A stretch of DNA of 64,000 bases, from the NCBI GenBank assembly GCA_036395115.1, contig DASWDU010000032.1, positions 44,368 to 108,367 of the forward strand, written 5' to 3'. The translations under genes and the position numbers were made by a program. This DNA comes from Thermoplasmata archaeon (GTDB lineage: Archaea > Thermoplasmatota > Thermoplasmata > RBG-16-68-12). Each line of letters opens with the position of its first letter. Positions within the stretch are counted from its first letter, which is position 1. The notes under the pieces are model-generated. The model made no database searches and was not told where the DNA came from. It saw only the letters and a list, made by a program, of their open reading frames with translations. Shown here in pieces: positions 1 to 8,147 of the stretch.

Positions 1-250
1 TCCCCTCGTCGATGTACCGCACGACCCTCGGGTGGCCGGGGGAACTCAGGCTCTTGAGGATCTGGGCCTCGATCCGGAGGCGTTCCTGGGACTGGGCGAG
101 ATCCGTCCCGCTCGCTTCCTTCACGACGACGGGCTGCCCGCGGGGGGACTTGCCGAGGTAGATGGTCGACATCCCTCCGTCCGTGAGCTTGCTGACGACT
201 TGATAGCGACCCTTCCGGCCTTTCAACGTGCACGGAAGGGAGAGCGTCAT
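1..250 (-). CDS. Ser/Thr protein kinase, N-terminal part (cut by window edge)
   Basis: This is the first 83 codons of a Hanks-type serine/threonine kinase; the rest lies outside the window. Translated from the ATG at 250, it shows a glycine-rich loop (DGGMSTIYLG, residues 24-33), the ATP-binding lysine in VVVKEA (K44) and a likely helix-C glutamate (E61 in RLRIEAQIL), followed by a VVRYIDEG strand. It is the third gene of a same-strand run with the FHA gene (13 nt gap) and the VWA gene, so it probably phosphorylates or reports to those partners. Kinase fold assignment is from visible motifs; substrate is unknown. Confidence 0.85.
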   Translation of the reverse strand, partial: MTLSLPCTLKGRKGRYQVVSKLTDGGMSTIYLGKSPRGQPVVVKEASGTDLAQSQERLRIEAQILKSLSSPGHPRVVRYIDEG

Positions 251-263
251 ACGGTCCGCAGGC

Positions 264-944
264 CTATCTCATCACAAACTGCAGCTTCACCAGCTCGGCG
301 ACGTCGAGCTCGTCGGCATCCTGAAGTTCGTTCCGGCCCGTGCCGGTGATGAGGATTCGGGAGGTGCCGCGGAGGAGCCACGTCTTGTTCACGCTCGCTT
401 TCCGTTGGACCATCGTCTTTCCGTCCTCGACGAAGAACTTCTCGCCCTCCTGGAAGACCGTGAGGTGGCCCCGCGAAATCTCGTTGGCCTTGTCCGGATC
501 GCCGAGGAATTTCTCCAGATCTGCGCGTCCAATCAGCCACTGCGACGGGGGAATGGGCTGCTCCGTGCTGTCGGGAAAGATCAGGTATCCGGACTTGGGC
601 TCCTCCGCCGGGGGCTCCTCTTGCGTGTCCGTTGCGTCGGCCATGCCTTCGCCCTCCATGTCAGCCGACTCGGGTGGGCCGTGGTCCTCGGGTTCCATCG
701 AGTCGCTTCCGAACGCCGGTTCATCCGATAGATCGGACCCGCCCAGCTCCGCACTCGGCGTTGAATCGAGGGCCTCTTCGTCTTCATTCGGTGCTGAGGG
801 AGCAGCCTCGTCCTCCGAGGGAATCGGGGCAATCTGCGGTCCCGACTCCAGGCTCTCGGTCTCGATCCTGCCGCCGCACGCATCGCAGAATCGCGCGCCT
901 TCCCGGTTCTCGCTCCCGCAGTCTGAACACTTCGCCACGGTCAT
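264..944 (-). CDS. Zinc-ribbon / FHA domain protein
   Basis: A 226-residue protein with a double-CxxC zinc ribbon at residues 6-23, a long acidic, low-complexity linker (about 30-118, rich in E, D, S, P) and a C-terminal FHA domain (about 119-222). FHA signatures visible are IGRAD (138-142), SRGH (157-160) and an asparagine at 186. FHA domains bind phosphothreonine peptides, so it is the likely reader of the adjacent kinase. The start ATG overlaps the stop of the upstream VWA gene (TGATG), which shows tight translational coupling. Longer in-frame reading upstream runs through the VWA gene and was not used. Confidence 0.88.
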   Translation of the reverse strand: MTVAKCSDCGSENREGARFCDACGGRIETESLESGPQIAPIPSEDEAAPSAPNEDEEALDSTPSAELGGSDLSDEPAFGSDSMEPEDHGPPESADMEGEGMADATDTQEEPPAEEPKSGYLIFPDSTEQPIPPSQWLIGRADLEKFLGDPDKANEISRGHLTVFQEGEKFFVEDGKTMVQRKASVNKTWLLRGTSRILITGTGRNELQDADELDVAELVKLQFVMR

Positions 945-2239
945 CACCGCTTCGGTTTCTTCTTGCCGATGATCGTCGTCGCCTGGAGGAAGTCCTTCTT
1001 GGCGGACTCGCTCAGCTGGAGGCCGCTCCGCGCCACGGTCGCCTGGGCGTCCCGCATTGTCGTCACGACCTCGCTCAGGGCGGGGTTCGCACGGACCGCG
1101 GCGGCGGCGCCGGCATCGGTCGAGAGGGTCCGCATGATCTCCTCGGCCTTCTGGAGCGCCGACGGCTCTTTCGTCTGAACGGCCCTCTGCAGCAGGACGG
1201 TGGCTTCCGCCGAACTCAAGAGCGTGCGCGGGTACGGATTCGCCTCCGTATTCCAGAGCCTCGGGTCGTCGGTGAACGCCACCTCGACGTCCTGCGTCAC
1301 TTCGACCAGGGAGAATCGAAGCAGGGTCGCCTTCCCCGCAGGCCGGGCCGGGATGCCCATGCGGAACACGAGCGTCTGCTCTTCGCCCGCGATCAGGTCT
1401 CGGAGCGGGACTGTGAAGGCGGTCCCATCGAATCGCGGTCGCGGCAGCCGGTTCAGGACAGGCCTCACGCTGTACGCATCGGCCAGCTCCGAGCCGGGCA
1501 TGATTGAGACCTTCAATTCCGGATTCGAGACGATCGTCCCGGCCATCTGGGCCGCCTGCTCCTGGAAGATTTGGGGGAGGTTGCCTCCGGCATCGGTGAT
1601 GTGGTGCCACAGCCCACCGGCCGCCTCCGCGACCTTCTCGAGGAGGGTCTCGTTGTAGTCGGTTCCAATGCCAATCGTTGTGATCGTGATGCCCGCCTCT
1701 CGCATCTGTTGCGCGAGGGTGACGAACTCCTTGCTGTCCGTCCGGCCGACGGTCGGATTGCCGTCCGTCAGGAGGATGACCCGCTTCACGGTCCCGGCTT
1801 CCAGGGAAGACTGCCGCGCCTGGGTGAACGCGGCTTCCAGCGCGGCGTACATCGCGGTGAGGCCGCTGACGGAGATCGCCTTCACCGCTGCCGCGAGCTC
1901 CCGGGAGGTTCCGACCGGGGACATGGGAAGTTGGACCGTCGCTTTGTCCGAGAACGAAATGATGGAGATATGGTCGGTCGGACGGAGCTGCTTGAGGAGC
2001 CCCAAGGCGGCCGCCTTAGCCTGTTCGATCTTCTCGCCGTCCATCGAACCGCTCGAGTCGATTGCGAGGCAAATGCCGCGGTTTCGTGCCGCGACGATGG
2101 CGGCCGACGGCGTCAGGTCGACGGCAACGTACACGAATGTACCCGTGTTCGGCTTCAGGCTCGAACGATTGACGGTGCACTTCATTGCGAGCGGCGATCG
2201 CTTCTGAGGTCGGTTCTGGGGCTCCATCGCTTGTCGCAT
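944..2239 (-). CDS. von Willebrand factor A (VWA) domain protein
   Basis: A 431-residue cytoplasmic VWA protein. The metal-ion-dependent adhesion site is complete: DSSGSM at residues 61-66, a threonine in SGLTAMY and the aspartate of LLTDGNP. The domain spans about residues 55-240; the C-terminal part is beta-rich then helical and unassigned. It heads a three-gene unit VWA-FHA-kinase with overlapping or 13-nt junctions. Such proteins act as metal-dependent scaffolds in phosphorylation-regulated complexes; the partner here is unknown. Met5 or Met19 are alternative starts; no clear TATA box decides it. Confidence 0.88.
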   Translation of the reverse strand: MRQAMEPQNRPQKRSPLAMKCTVNRSSLKPNTGTFVYVAVDLTPSAAIVAARNRGICLAIDSSGSMDGEKIEQAKAAALGLLKQLRPTDHISIISFSDKATVQLPMSPVGTSRELAAAVKAISVSGLTAMYAALEAAFTQARQSSLEAGTVKRVILLTDGNPTVGRTDSKEFVTLAQQMREAGITITTIGIGTDYNETLLEKVAEAAGGLWHHITDAGGNLPQIFQEQAAQMAGTIVSNPELKVSIMPGSELADAYSVRPVLNRLPRPRFDGTAFTVPLRDLIAGEEQTLVFRMGIPARPAGKATLLRFSLVEVTQDVEVAFTDDPRLWNTEANPYPRTLLSSAEATVLLQRAVQTKEPSALQKAEEIMRTLSTDAGAAAAVRANPALSEVVTTMRDAQATVARSGLQLSESAKKDFLQATTIIGKKKPKR

Positions 2240-2366
2240 CTTTCCACCCTAGAGCCGGGCGATGGCGGGGCGGCTTTCTTAGCTCTTCCGACCCCGTTTT
2301 CACGGAATGATTTTCACGTCACCGAGCCGCGATCGGAGCTGCGGTTTGAGGGACTCGTGGCGCGAT

Positions 2367-2810
2367 TCACGCGAGTCCAACTTGCCTCATGAGGCCTACG
2401 AGGTCGTAGAAGAGCCGCTCTTCCGTGATTTCCCCCTTCTCGTTCCACGTGGCCACCGTACAGAACTCCACATGGAAACTCTTCCCAGTCGGCGGGATGA
2501 CCTTTCCGTCCGCGGTCTTCATCGGTCCCTTCATCGTGCCGGAGAATTCCGCGATGGAGCACGTGTGCGTTCCTTTCTCGTTGGCGAACAGAATCTTGTA
2601 CGGGCGGTTGATTAGGTGGTTGTCGGGGAAGGTCTTGAAAAATTCCTTCGCCTCGACCTCGTGGTTGTGTCGTCCCCGCGTGGGCTCGGGCTGGCCGGGC
2701 CAGTAAACGGCGGTGTCCTCGGCGTGTCGCCTCCGGAACACAGGCCAGTCCTGCTTGTTCCACGCATCGTCCAGAGTCGTCATCAACTCAATGAGCTCTT
2801 GTTGTTCCAT
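2367..2810 (-). CDS. SnoaL-like (NTF2 fold) protein
   Basis: A 147-residue protein that looks like a SnoaL/NTF2-like ester-cyclase relative: an N-terminal helix (ELMTTLDDAWNKQDWPVFRRRHAEDTAVYWPG), an AKEFFKTFPD segment and a C-terminal curved sheet ending in ITEERLFYDLVGLMRQVGL, which is the typical pattern of that fold. Substrate and reaction cannot be inferred. It stands alone, 127 nt upstream on the same strand from the VWA gene, and may or may not be part of that operon. Confidence 0.75.
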   Translation of the reverse strand: MEQQELIELMTTLDDAWNKQDWPVFRRRHAEDTAVYWPGQPEPTRGRHNHEVEAKEFFKTFPDNHLINRPYKILFANEKGTHTCSIAEFSGTMKGPMKTADGKVIPPTGKSFHVEFCTVATWNEKGEITEERLFYDLVGLMRQVGLA

Positions 2811-2987
2811 GCCGAACCCCTATCTCCACATCCATCGGGCCCTCAATAACTCTGGCATTCCGTGCCACGCGGAGCCAATCCCGGGGCTGAGCGGAAGACG
2901 CGTGGGCGCGGGCCCGACCCGTGAGATGGGTTTCCGAGCTCGTCCACGGCGCATTCATATCCGAGTCGCTCCGTGTCCGGAGCTAGG

Positions 2988-4121
2988 ATGGACCCTGCTC
3001 GCCGCCGCGAGGTCGCTGGATGGGTCATTGCAGGCGGTGCGGGGCTTTGGATGGTCGGGAAGATCCTCCTGCTGAGCTTGCCGCTCGCGGCGGCTCAGAA
3101 GTCGGTCTCGCAGGCCGCCATGGTGGCCGCGGCGTTTGCATCCGAAGGATTCGGATCTGTGCTCCTCGCAATCGGATTGCTCGCCTTCGAGGGCGCAACG
3201 TCCGATCTCTGGATCCCCAGTCCCCGTAGCAAGCCGTCGTCCGCGGGAGCCGTGACTCGAAGACCCGGATGGATCGCGAGAGCCAGTTTCATCGTCTCTT
3301 CGATCCTCAACTTCGCGACCGCGAGAGAAGCGAGTACATCGGGAACCTCTGTTTCCGTAGGCATGGTCGGGAGCTGGATGTTGTCTGCGATCTTCCTCGC
3401 GTTGGGCTGCTTCGCGTATGAGACGTTTGTGCGGAAGCTCACCCGCGTGACGGCCAGCCTGGCTTTCCCGCGGGCCGCAGGGCTGCGGAGGTACTCGGTC
3501 ATCAACGTCCTCGGGGTTTCCCTCCTTTCGGGGGCCGTCTTTTCCGGGGCCGGCTTTCAGTCCACATTGATCGGAGCGCTCTCTTATTTTCTGGTTGGAA
3601 TCGTCATTCCAATCGTCGGGATCATCGTTTCGGCGTTCTTGGTCAGAGATGGCCTTCGATTCGGGAGCATCGGACGCGTCGAAGGCGTCGCGGATGTAAA
3701 CTCGTTCCTGAGCGCGAGCGCGCGCTCCCGACCCCCCGGTTCAAACGCGACCAGCTGGTCGTGCTATCTGGTGGAGCGACCCGAGGTCGTGCATCGGAGG
3801 GTACAAGCTCGACTCGTGTCGAGCGGATTCCGAATCACCGCGAACGTCGCGCCGCACGGCCTAGCTGCGGAGGTGCGACCGGTCAACCTCATGATTCTCA
3901 TCGTCCTGGTCGTGCTTTTCTGGCCCGGGGCGATTCTCTACTACCTGATTCGGAAGAGGAATGCCGCCACGGTCGGGATTAAGGACATCGGCACCGGATC
4001 CTACGTGGTGGTCGACGCCGAAGGGGGGAAGGCCTCGGACGTCCTGCGCCTCGCCATCGCGAGCCTGACTCTCGCCCCTGCTCCACCAGGCGCAGCCTCT
4101 GCGCCTCCGGCCCCGGACTGA
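2988..4121 (+). CDS. Uncharacterised multi-spanning membrane protein
   Basis: A 377-residue protein I do not recognise. The N-terminal two thirds contains about six hydrophobic segments (for example around VAGWVIAGGAGLWMVGKILL and GIVIPIVGIIVSAFLV), then a soluble stretch of about 100 residues, one more hydrophobic helix (MILIVLVVLFWPGAILYYLI) and a short C-terminal tail rich in Ala and Pro. The ATG at 2988 was chosen because a TATA-like TTCATATCC lies about 30 nt upstream; a GTG at 2973 is in frame. It is divergent from the SnoaL-like gene. Confidence 0.7.
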   Translation: MDPARRREVAGWVIAGGAGLWMVGKILLLSLPLAAAQKSVSQAAMVAAAFASEGFGSVLLAIGLLAFEGATSDLWIPSPRSKPSSAGAVTRRPGWIARASFIVSSILNFATAREASTSGTSVSVGMVGSWMLSAIFLALGCFAYETFVRKLTRVTASLAFPRAAGLRRYSVINVLGVSLLSGAVFSGAGFQSTLIGALSYFLVGIVIPIVGIIVSAFLVRDGLRFGSIGRVEGVADVNSFLSASARSRPPGSNATSWSCYLVERPEVVHRRVQARLVSSGFRITANVAPHGLAAEVRPVNLMILIVLVVLFWPGAILYYLIRKRNAATVGIKDIGTGSYVVVDAEGGKASDVLRLAIASLTLAPAPPGAASAPPAPD

Positions 4122-4175
4122 CCCGGACCTGCGCCGCCATGTCCCTCCCAGGATCCCGAAGGACGTGGGATCGGG

Positions 4176-4556
4176 CTACTTCTTCGAGTATCCGCTCTGT
4201 TTGCTGTATGTACGGTGGTCCCAGAGGTAGAGGACCCAGATTCGTGCGCCTCCGGGTTCGCCGATCAGCGAGTAATAGCCTCGCCACCGGTCAGCCAGTT
4301 CAAACCGAAACAGGTTCGGTATGTCGGGTCCGTAGTCACGAGTGAGGACATCCGGCCAGCAATCCCTTGCGACAGGGTCACCGGCGGTCAAAGGGTTCGC
4401 CCACGAGCGTGTCTCGAATGTGGTGAGGCTTTTGAGCTTCGCCTTGGCTGAGCGCTTCTCGTTGTCATTTCCCTCCTTCGCCAAGCGGAGCCACTCGTCG
4501 CATACAGGGGAGGCTTCTACGGCGTATTCGAAGCCGAGCAGCTTGGGCTTGGCCAA
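4176..4556 (-). CDS. Putative RelE/ParE-like toxin component
   Basis: A 126-residue basic protein. Its C-terminal third has the pattern of the RelE/ParE fold: RWRGYYSLIGE, then a strand and WDHRTYSKQSGY, where arginine, histidine and tyrosine residues could be catalytic. The first 80 residues are not recognisable. It starts 9 nt after the stop of a small winged-helix gene on the same strand, the order regulator-then-toxin that is usual in toxin-antitoxin operons. Toxin function is inferred from fold pattern and context only. Confidence 0.6.
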   Translation of the reverse strand: MAKPKLLGFEYAVEASPVCDEWLRLAKEGNDNEKRSAKAKLKSLTTFETRSWANPLTAGDPVARDCWPDVLTRDYGPDIPNLFRFELADRWRGYYSLIGEPGGARIWVLYLWDHRTYSKQSGYSKK

Positions 4557-4565
4557 ACGGACCGC

Positions 4566-4832
4566 CTACGCGCCTCGCAGCCGAGCGCGCGGCGCGGCGG
4601 AGGTGCGAATCCAGAGCACCTTGCCGCCAGGGCCCTCGTCGTATACCATCTCGTGGTCGGCCATGTACTCGAGGCCCTCGTCTAGGAGCGGCTGGGCGAT
4701 CCGGTTCCCTAGAGCCTGCCGAATCTTGTATCGCGTCATAGGCACGGCCTCTTTTCGGAGGACTTCCTCGATTGCCTTAAGAGTCGCCACGGTCGGCCCC
4801 TTCGGCGCTGTAAGCGAGGTCGAAGACGTCAC
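4566..4832 (-). CDS. Small winged-helix protein, possible antitoxin/regulator
   Basis: An 88-residue protein with a winged-helix pattern (TLKAIEEVLRKEAVPMTRYKI, a recognition-helix-like segment RQALGNRIAQPLLDEGLEYM and a wing MVYDEGPGGKVLWIR). It precedes the RelE-like gene by 9 nt. A TATA-like TTAATATA lies about 28 nt upstream of the ATG, so the pair has its own nearly leaderless promoter. The likely role is autoregulation and neutralisation of the downstream protein (inference). Confidence 0.65.
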   Translation of the reverse strand: MTSSTSLTAPKGPTVATLKAIEEVLRKEAVPMTRYKIRQALGNRIAQPLLDEGLEYMADHEMVYDEGPGGKVLWIRTSAAPRARLRGA

Positions 4833-4856
4833 CGGTACAGGATAAGGCTGCGATAG

Positions 4857-4864
4857 TATATTAA
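4857..4864 (-). promoter_or_regulatory. TATA box of the winged-helix/RelE-like pair
   Basis: TTAATATA on the minus strand, centred about 28 nt upstream of the ATG at 4832. The surrounding 4850-4890 is a short AT-rich island in GC-rich DNA. Confidence 0.6.
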
Positions 4865-5015
4865 CTCATACATTAACGAATCCGTTATCGTGGCGCAGCC
4901 ATACCCCACGATGCTCGGCTCCGGCGTTTCCCAGTCATGTCGCGTCCATTGGATGCATCCCTTAGAGAGGGACGAGTTCACCTTGCCCTCGTCCATAAGT
5001 AGGGGCGAGTCCGAA

Positions 5016-5100
5016 TGCGTGGGCCAGGATTCGAACCTGGGAACCCCTTCGGGAAGGGATCTTGAGTCCCTCGCCTTTGACCGGGCTTGGCTACCCACGC
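5016..5100 (-). tRNA. tRNA-Leu (CAA anticodon)
   Basis: The minus strand folds as a class II tRNA of 85 nt. The acceptor stem GCGTGGG pairs with CCCACGC and is followed by discriminator A; CCA is not encoded. The D stem GCC pairs with GGC, the anticodon stem AGGGA pairs with TCCCT around loop CTCAAGA (anticodon CAA, Leu codon TTG), there is a long variable arm containing CCCGAAGGGG, and the T arm is CCAGG-TTCGAAT-CCTGG. No intron is visible. Confidence 0.95.
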
Positions 5101-5206
5101 GCGTTCGCGGAGATGCCCGGCCCCGTAAAACCTTTCCTCCCGTGTGACGCTCGACGATCAGGGAAGGCTTTTTCCGCGCCACCGACTTGCGGCCCGAGAG
5201 GGTCTG

Positions 5207-5584
5207 ATGGTCCAGTATTTCTCGGAGGCGTTCTTCGACGAGGTCGCGAACCGACTCAATGTGGATCCGGAGTGGGCGAAGAAGGCTTCGACCGTGACGA
5301 CGAAGATCGTGCTCACGTGCACGGACCGGAACGCGTCGTTCCTGCTCGACATCGCCAACGGCATGGTGAGCGCCGCGCCTGTCGCCCCGGACGTCCCCGC
5401 CGAGTTCAAGTTCGAGGGCACGTACGATGCATGGACGCAGCTTGGCAAGGGGGAACGGGATTTCCAAGGGCTGGTGCTCGGCGGCCGAATCCGGTTTCGA
5501 GGCTCCATGCCGAAGGTCATGGCGCTCACCGGTCAGCTGAATCGCATCACGCAGGTGGCGCAGCAGGTCCCGAAGGAATTCTAG
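5207..5584 (+). CDS. SCP2 sterol-carrier domain protein
   Basis: A 125-residue single-domain SCP2-like lipid-binding protein. The pattern runs from YFSEAFFDEVANRLNVDPEWAKKA through a DRNASFLLDIANGMV strand, FKFEGTYDAWTQLGKGERDF, to the C-terminal GSMPKVMALTGQLNRI helix that is characteristic of the family. It probably carries acyl-CoA or another lipid. The ATG at 5207 gives the usual domain length; a longer in-frame start at 5144 would add a low-quality extension. Its 3' end overlaps the convergent membrane-protein gene by 38 nt. Confidence 0.85.
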   Translation: MVQYFSEAFFDEVANRLNVDPEWAKKASTVTTKIVLTCTDRNASFLLDIANGMVSAAPVAPDVPAEFKFEGTYDAWTQLGKGERDFQGLVLGGRIRFRGSMPKVMALTGQLNRITQVAQQVPKEF

Positions 5585-5969
5585 CGACACGCCGAAGGAC
5601 GAGCGTCGCGACAAAGGCCGACGCGAGTTCGAGACAACCAAGGACGGCGGCGGTGCCCACGAAGACGAGAGTCCAGGGCTCGCCGAGGACCACCGACACG
5701 TTGTCCGGGCTCGCCCCGACGAAGTGATTGTAAAATCCATACGTGAACGATGCGGCCATGAACGCCGCGATGAGAGCGGCCGCCAGCGCGGGCCGCGATC
5801 GAAACAATCCGAGGGCCGCGACGGGCCCCACCCAAATCACGGCGACGATGAACGCGAGATCGAATCCCGCCGGGAGGATCTGGAGTGCGGCATGGGACGC
5901 GGCATGGACGATCGTCACCGCGAGATGCATCACGACGAGCCCAATCAGGATCGAGCCGAGACGCTCCAC
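5547..5969 (-). CDS. Four-helix membrane protein
   Basis: A 140-residue protein with four hydrophobic segments (about residues 3-24, 35-57, 63-85 and 98-128) and a short Pro/Ala tail. The family is not recognised. It is the last gene of a minus-strand run with the NAD-dependent epimerase (4 nt gap) and the large membrane protein upstream. The last 38 nt lie opposite the end of the SCP2 gene. Confidence 0.7.
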   Translation of the reverse strand: MERLGSILIGLVVMHLAVTIVHAASHAALQILPAGFDLAFIVAVIWVGPVAALGLFRSRPALAAALIAAFMAASFTYGFYNHFVGASPDNVSVVLGEPWTLVFVGTAAVLGCLELASAFVATLVLRRVARIPSGPAAPPA

Positions 5970-5973
5970 CCCC

Positions 5974-6921
5974 TCACGCCCTCCTGACAGGAAACCCTTC
6001 GGCTCTCATCGTCGCGACGACCTCATCGAGGCCCTGCTCGCAGGTCGGGAAGGCCGGACGCCATCCGAAGTCCTGCCGGAAGCGAGCGTTCGACGTCGCG
6101 AACGATGACCGGAGGAGCTCGGCCGTGTAGCGGCCGAGAGCGAGGCGCGCGATCCATGCGGGCATCTGCGTCGGTGGGGGTGCGCCCAGCCTCGTCGCGA
6201 TGCTCCCGAGGAAATGCGCGAGGGCGACCGGACGATCGTCGACGACATGCCACACGCCGCTCCGGGGCGACTCGCTCGCCGCGACGAACGCGGCGGCCAC
6301 ATCGTCGGCGTGGACGACGGACCAGACCGGGGACGTCCCCCGAATCATGGCGGGCCTCCCGCGGGAGAGCGCTTCGGCCATGACGCGGGTGTGCCAGGCG
6401 TCGGCGCCGTAGAATCCGCCGCACCGGAGGGTCGCGGCAGCGAACCCGTGGCGGGCCCCGGCCCCGCGGGCAATCCGCTCGGCTTCCAAGGCGGACGCGA
6501 GCACCGGATCGGACACCGCGGGGGCGTCCTCGTCGAACGGCGATCCGTCGGGATTGCGGACGGCCCAGACGACGCTCTCCTGCACGTACGCCCTGGCGTG
6601 CACCCGCGACGCGGCCTCTGTGAGGGCCTTCGTCCCCTCGATCCGAATCCGATCGTTTTCGGCCCAATCTTTCGGAGACGTCCGCAGCTTCGTCGGAATC
6701 TTCGTCGCCGCTCGAATCACGACCTCGGCGCCCTCCGCGGCCCGCGCGAGCCCGTCCGGGTCGAACAGGCTGGCTCGACGCGGTTCACCTCCGAGGGAGC
6801 GGACGACCTTCGCGCCCGCGTCATCGCGGACCAAGCCGACGGCATGGTGGCCTCGTTCGGCGAGCCGATGCACAAGCCTGCGGCCCAGGACGCCGGTCGC
6901 ACCGGCCACGAAGACGTTCAC
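5974..6921 (-). CDS. NAD(P)-dependent epimerase/dehydratase (atypical SDR)
   Basis: A 315-residue Rossmann protein beginning VNVFVAGATGVLGRRLV, with the GxxGxxG nucleotide-binding loop at its N-terminus. Further extended-SDR features are a DPDGLARAAEGAEVVI segment, a conserved YVQESVVWA strand, and C-terminal VVHADDVAAAFVAA. The catalytic tyrosine of the classical YxxxK is not evident, which is typical for atypical SDRs that act as NAD(P)H-dependent quinone or sugar oxidoreductases or as binding proteins. The GTG start at 6921 overlaps the stop of the upstream gene (GTGA); the 50-residue Arg-rich upstream extension is antisense-like and was rejected. Confidence 0.82.
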   Translation of the reverse strand: MNVFVAGATGVLGRRLVHRLAERGHHAVGLVRDDAGAKVVRSLGGEPRRASLFDPDGLARAAEGAEVVIRAATKIPTKLRTSPKDWAENDRIRIEGTKALTEAASRVHARAYVQESVVWAVRNPDGSPFDEDAPAVSDPVLASALEAERIARGAGARHGFAAATLRCGGFYGADAWHTRVMAEALSRGRPAMIRGTSPVWSVVHADDVAAAFVAASESPRSGVWHVVDDRPVALAHFLGSIATRLGAPPPTQMPAWIARLALGRYTAELLRSSFATSNARFRQDFGWRPAFPTCEQGLDEVVATMRAEGFPVRRA

Positions 6922-8024
6922 GGTCTCCGCCCAGTCCCGCCGTTCGCGGAGGCGGCGACGGGAAGCATCGGAGGCGATCCACTCGAGGCGAGGAGCGCGT
7001 CGACCCGCCTCGTGAACGCGACGCTCGCGAAGGCGCCGATGACCCCGCCGACGGCGAACAGGAGCGGGAACCAAGCCGGATTCGCCGCAATTCCGCCCGT
7101 CATCGCGACCACGGGCCCGCCGGCGAAGAAGCCGCCGAGGACCCCGCCCGCGATCCCCAGGAGCGGCGTCGTCACGCGCCGCGCGCGCTCGGACGGATAG
7201 CGCCTCACGATGAAATCAATTAGGGCGGCGGGGACGAGGATCAGCGCGAGGCCGAGCGACAGGGAGGCGGGGTCCGGCGGCGAGCCCATCAGCGCGTCCA
7301 CCAGGGTGACGTCGATCGTGACGACGGTCAGGGTCGCGGTCGCGCCACCCCACCACGGTACGAGGCGCGCAGCGGACAGCGCGACGAACGGGAGCAGCGT
7401 CGCGAACAGCATCCCGACGACGCTCCGTTGCCACACCTCCGGCAGGAACGCCGGCTTCGTGAATCCCGGATAGGTGAAGACCCAGGTGAAGCCCCAGAGC
7501 GCGTAGAAGAGCGCGACGAATGCGACGGGCATGGCGGCGTACAGCAGCGGCCGGACCTTCGGGACCGCGGTCGCCCAAAAGGCGGGCGCCCGCGCGAGCA
7601 CCACGAGACCGGACACGAAGCCGAATCCGGAGACGACCATCCCGTCGATCAGGAGGACGTGCGGCGGGCTTAGCGCGTCGTCCACCCCGTACGTCGCGTG
7701 CCACCACGTGTCGAATCCGCCCGCCACGAGCTGCATGACCAGGCCGACGAGCGCGACGCGGATCCCGATCCGAAGGGTCCGAGGCGGCACGGGTCCCAGG
7801 AACTGCATGAAGACCGCGCCGAACGCCGAGGCGAAGGCGACGGCGAGGCCGCTGTACAGGACGGTATGGGGCGGCGTCCAGAACACCTCGACGAGGCGGC
7901 GGATGTGCCACCGGATGTCCCAGTCCCCGCCGGTCATCTCGATGAGAATCGCGAAGCCGCCGATCGCATGGGCGAGGGCGAACAGCGAGTATGCCGTCCG
8001 CGGCGTGAAACGAAGGACCGCCAT
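6918..8024 (-). CDS. Polytopic membrane protein, unknown family
   Basis: A 368-residue protein with about ten hydrophobic helices from residue 10 to 350 and repeated His/Trp-rich loops (DIRWHIRRLVEVFWTPPHTVLY, DTWWHATYGVDDALSPPHVL). Histidines and acidic residues at helix ends could bind metal or haem, but this is only an impression. The stop overlaps the GTG of the epimerase gene, so the two are translationally coupled. It is divergent from the acyl-CoA dehydrogenase with 123 nt between. Confidence 0.75.
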   Translation of the reverse strand: MAVLRFTPRTAYSLFALAHAIGGFAILIEMTGGDWDIRWHIRRLVEVFWTPPHTVLYSGLAVAFASAFGAVFMQFLGPVPPRTLRIGIRVALVGLVMQLVAGGFDTWWHATYGVDDALSPPHVLLIDGMVVSGFGFVSGLVVLARAPAFWATAVPKVRPLLYAAMPVAFVALFYALWGFTWVFTYPGFTKPAFLPEVWQRSVVGMLFATLLPFVALSAARLVPWWGGATATLTVVTIDVTLVDALMGSPPDPASLSLGLALILVPAALIDFIVRRYPSERARRVTTPLLGIAGGVLGGFFAGGPVVAMTGGIAANPAWFPLLFAVGGVIGAFASVAFTRRVDALLASSGSPPMLPVAASANGGTGRRP

Positions 8025-8093
8025 GCCTGCTCGCGGGCCGTATGCATCGCGGCTTTGTGAATCTGGCGGCCCCGCCGGCGTGCGAATCCAACC

Positions 8094-8101
8094 ATTAAAT
8101 A
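8094..8101 (+). promoter_or_regulatory. TATA-like box upstream of the acyl-CoA dehydrogenase
   Basis: ATTAAATA in the divergent spacer, about 50 nt upstream of the TTG start of the acyl-CoA dehydrogenase. It is the only AT-rich stretch between the two divergent genes and predicts a leader of about 25 nt. Confidence 0.5.
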
Positions 8102-8147
8102 CCGAGGGTCCCATCGTCTCGCGAGAAGGCCAATCGGGAGAATCGCC

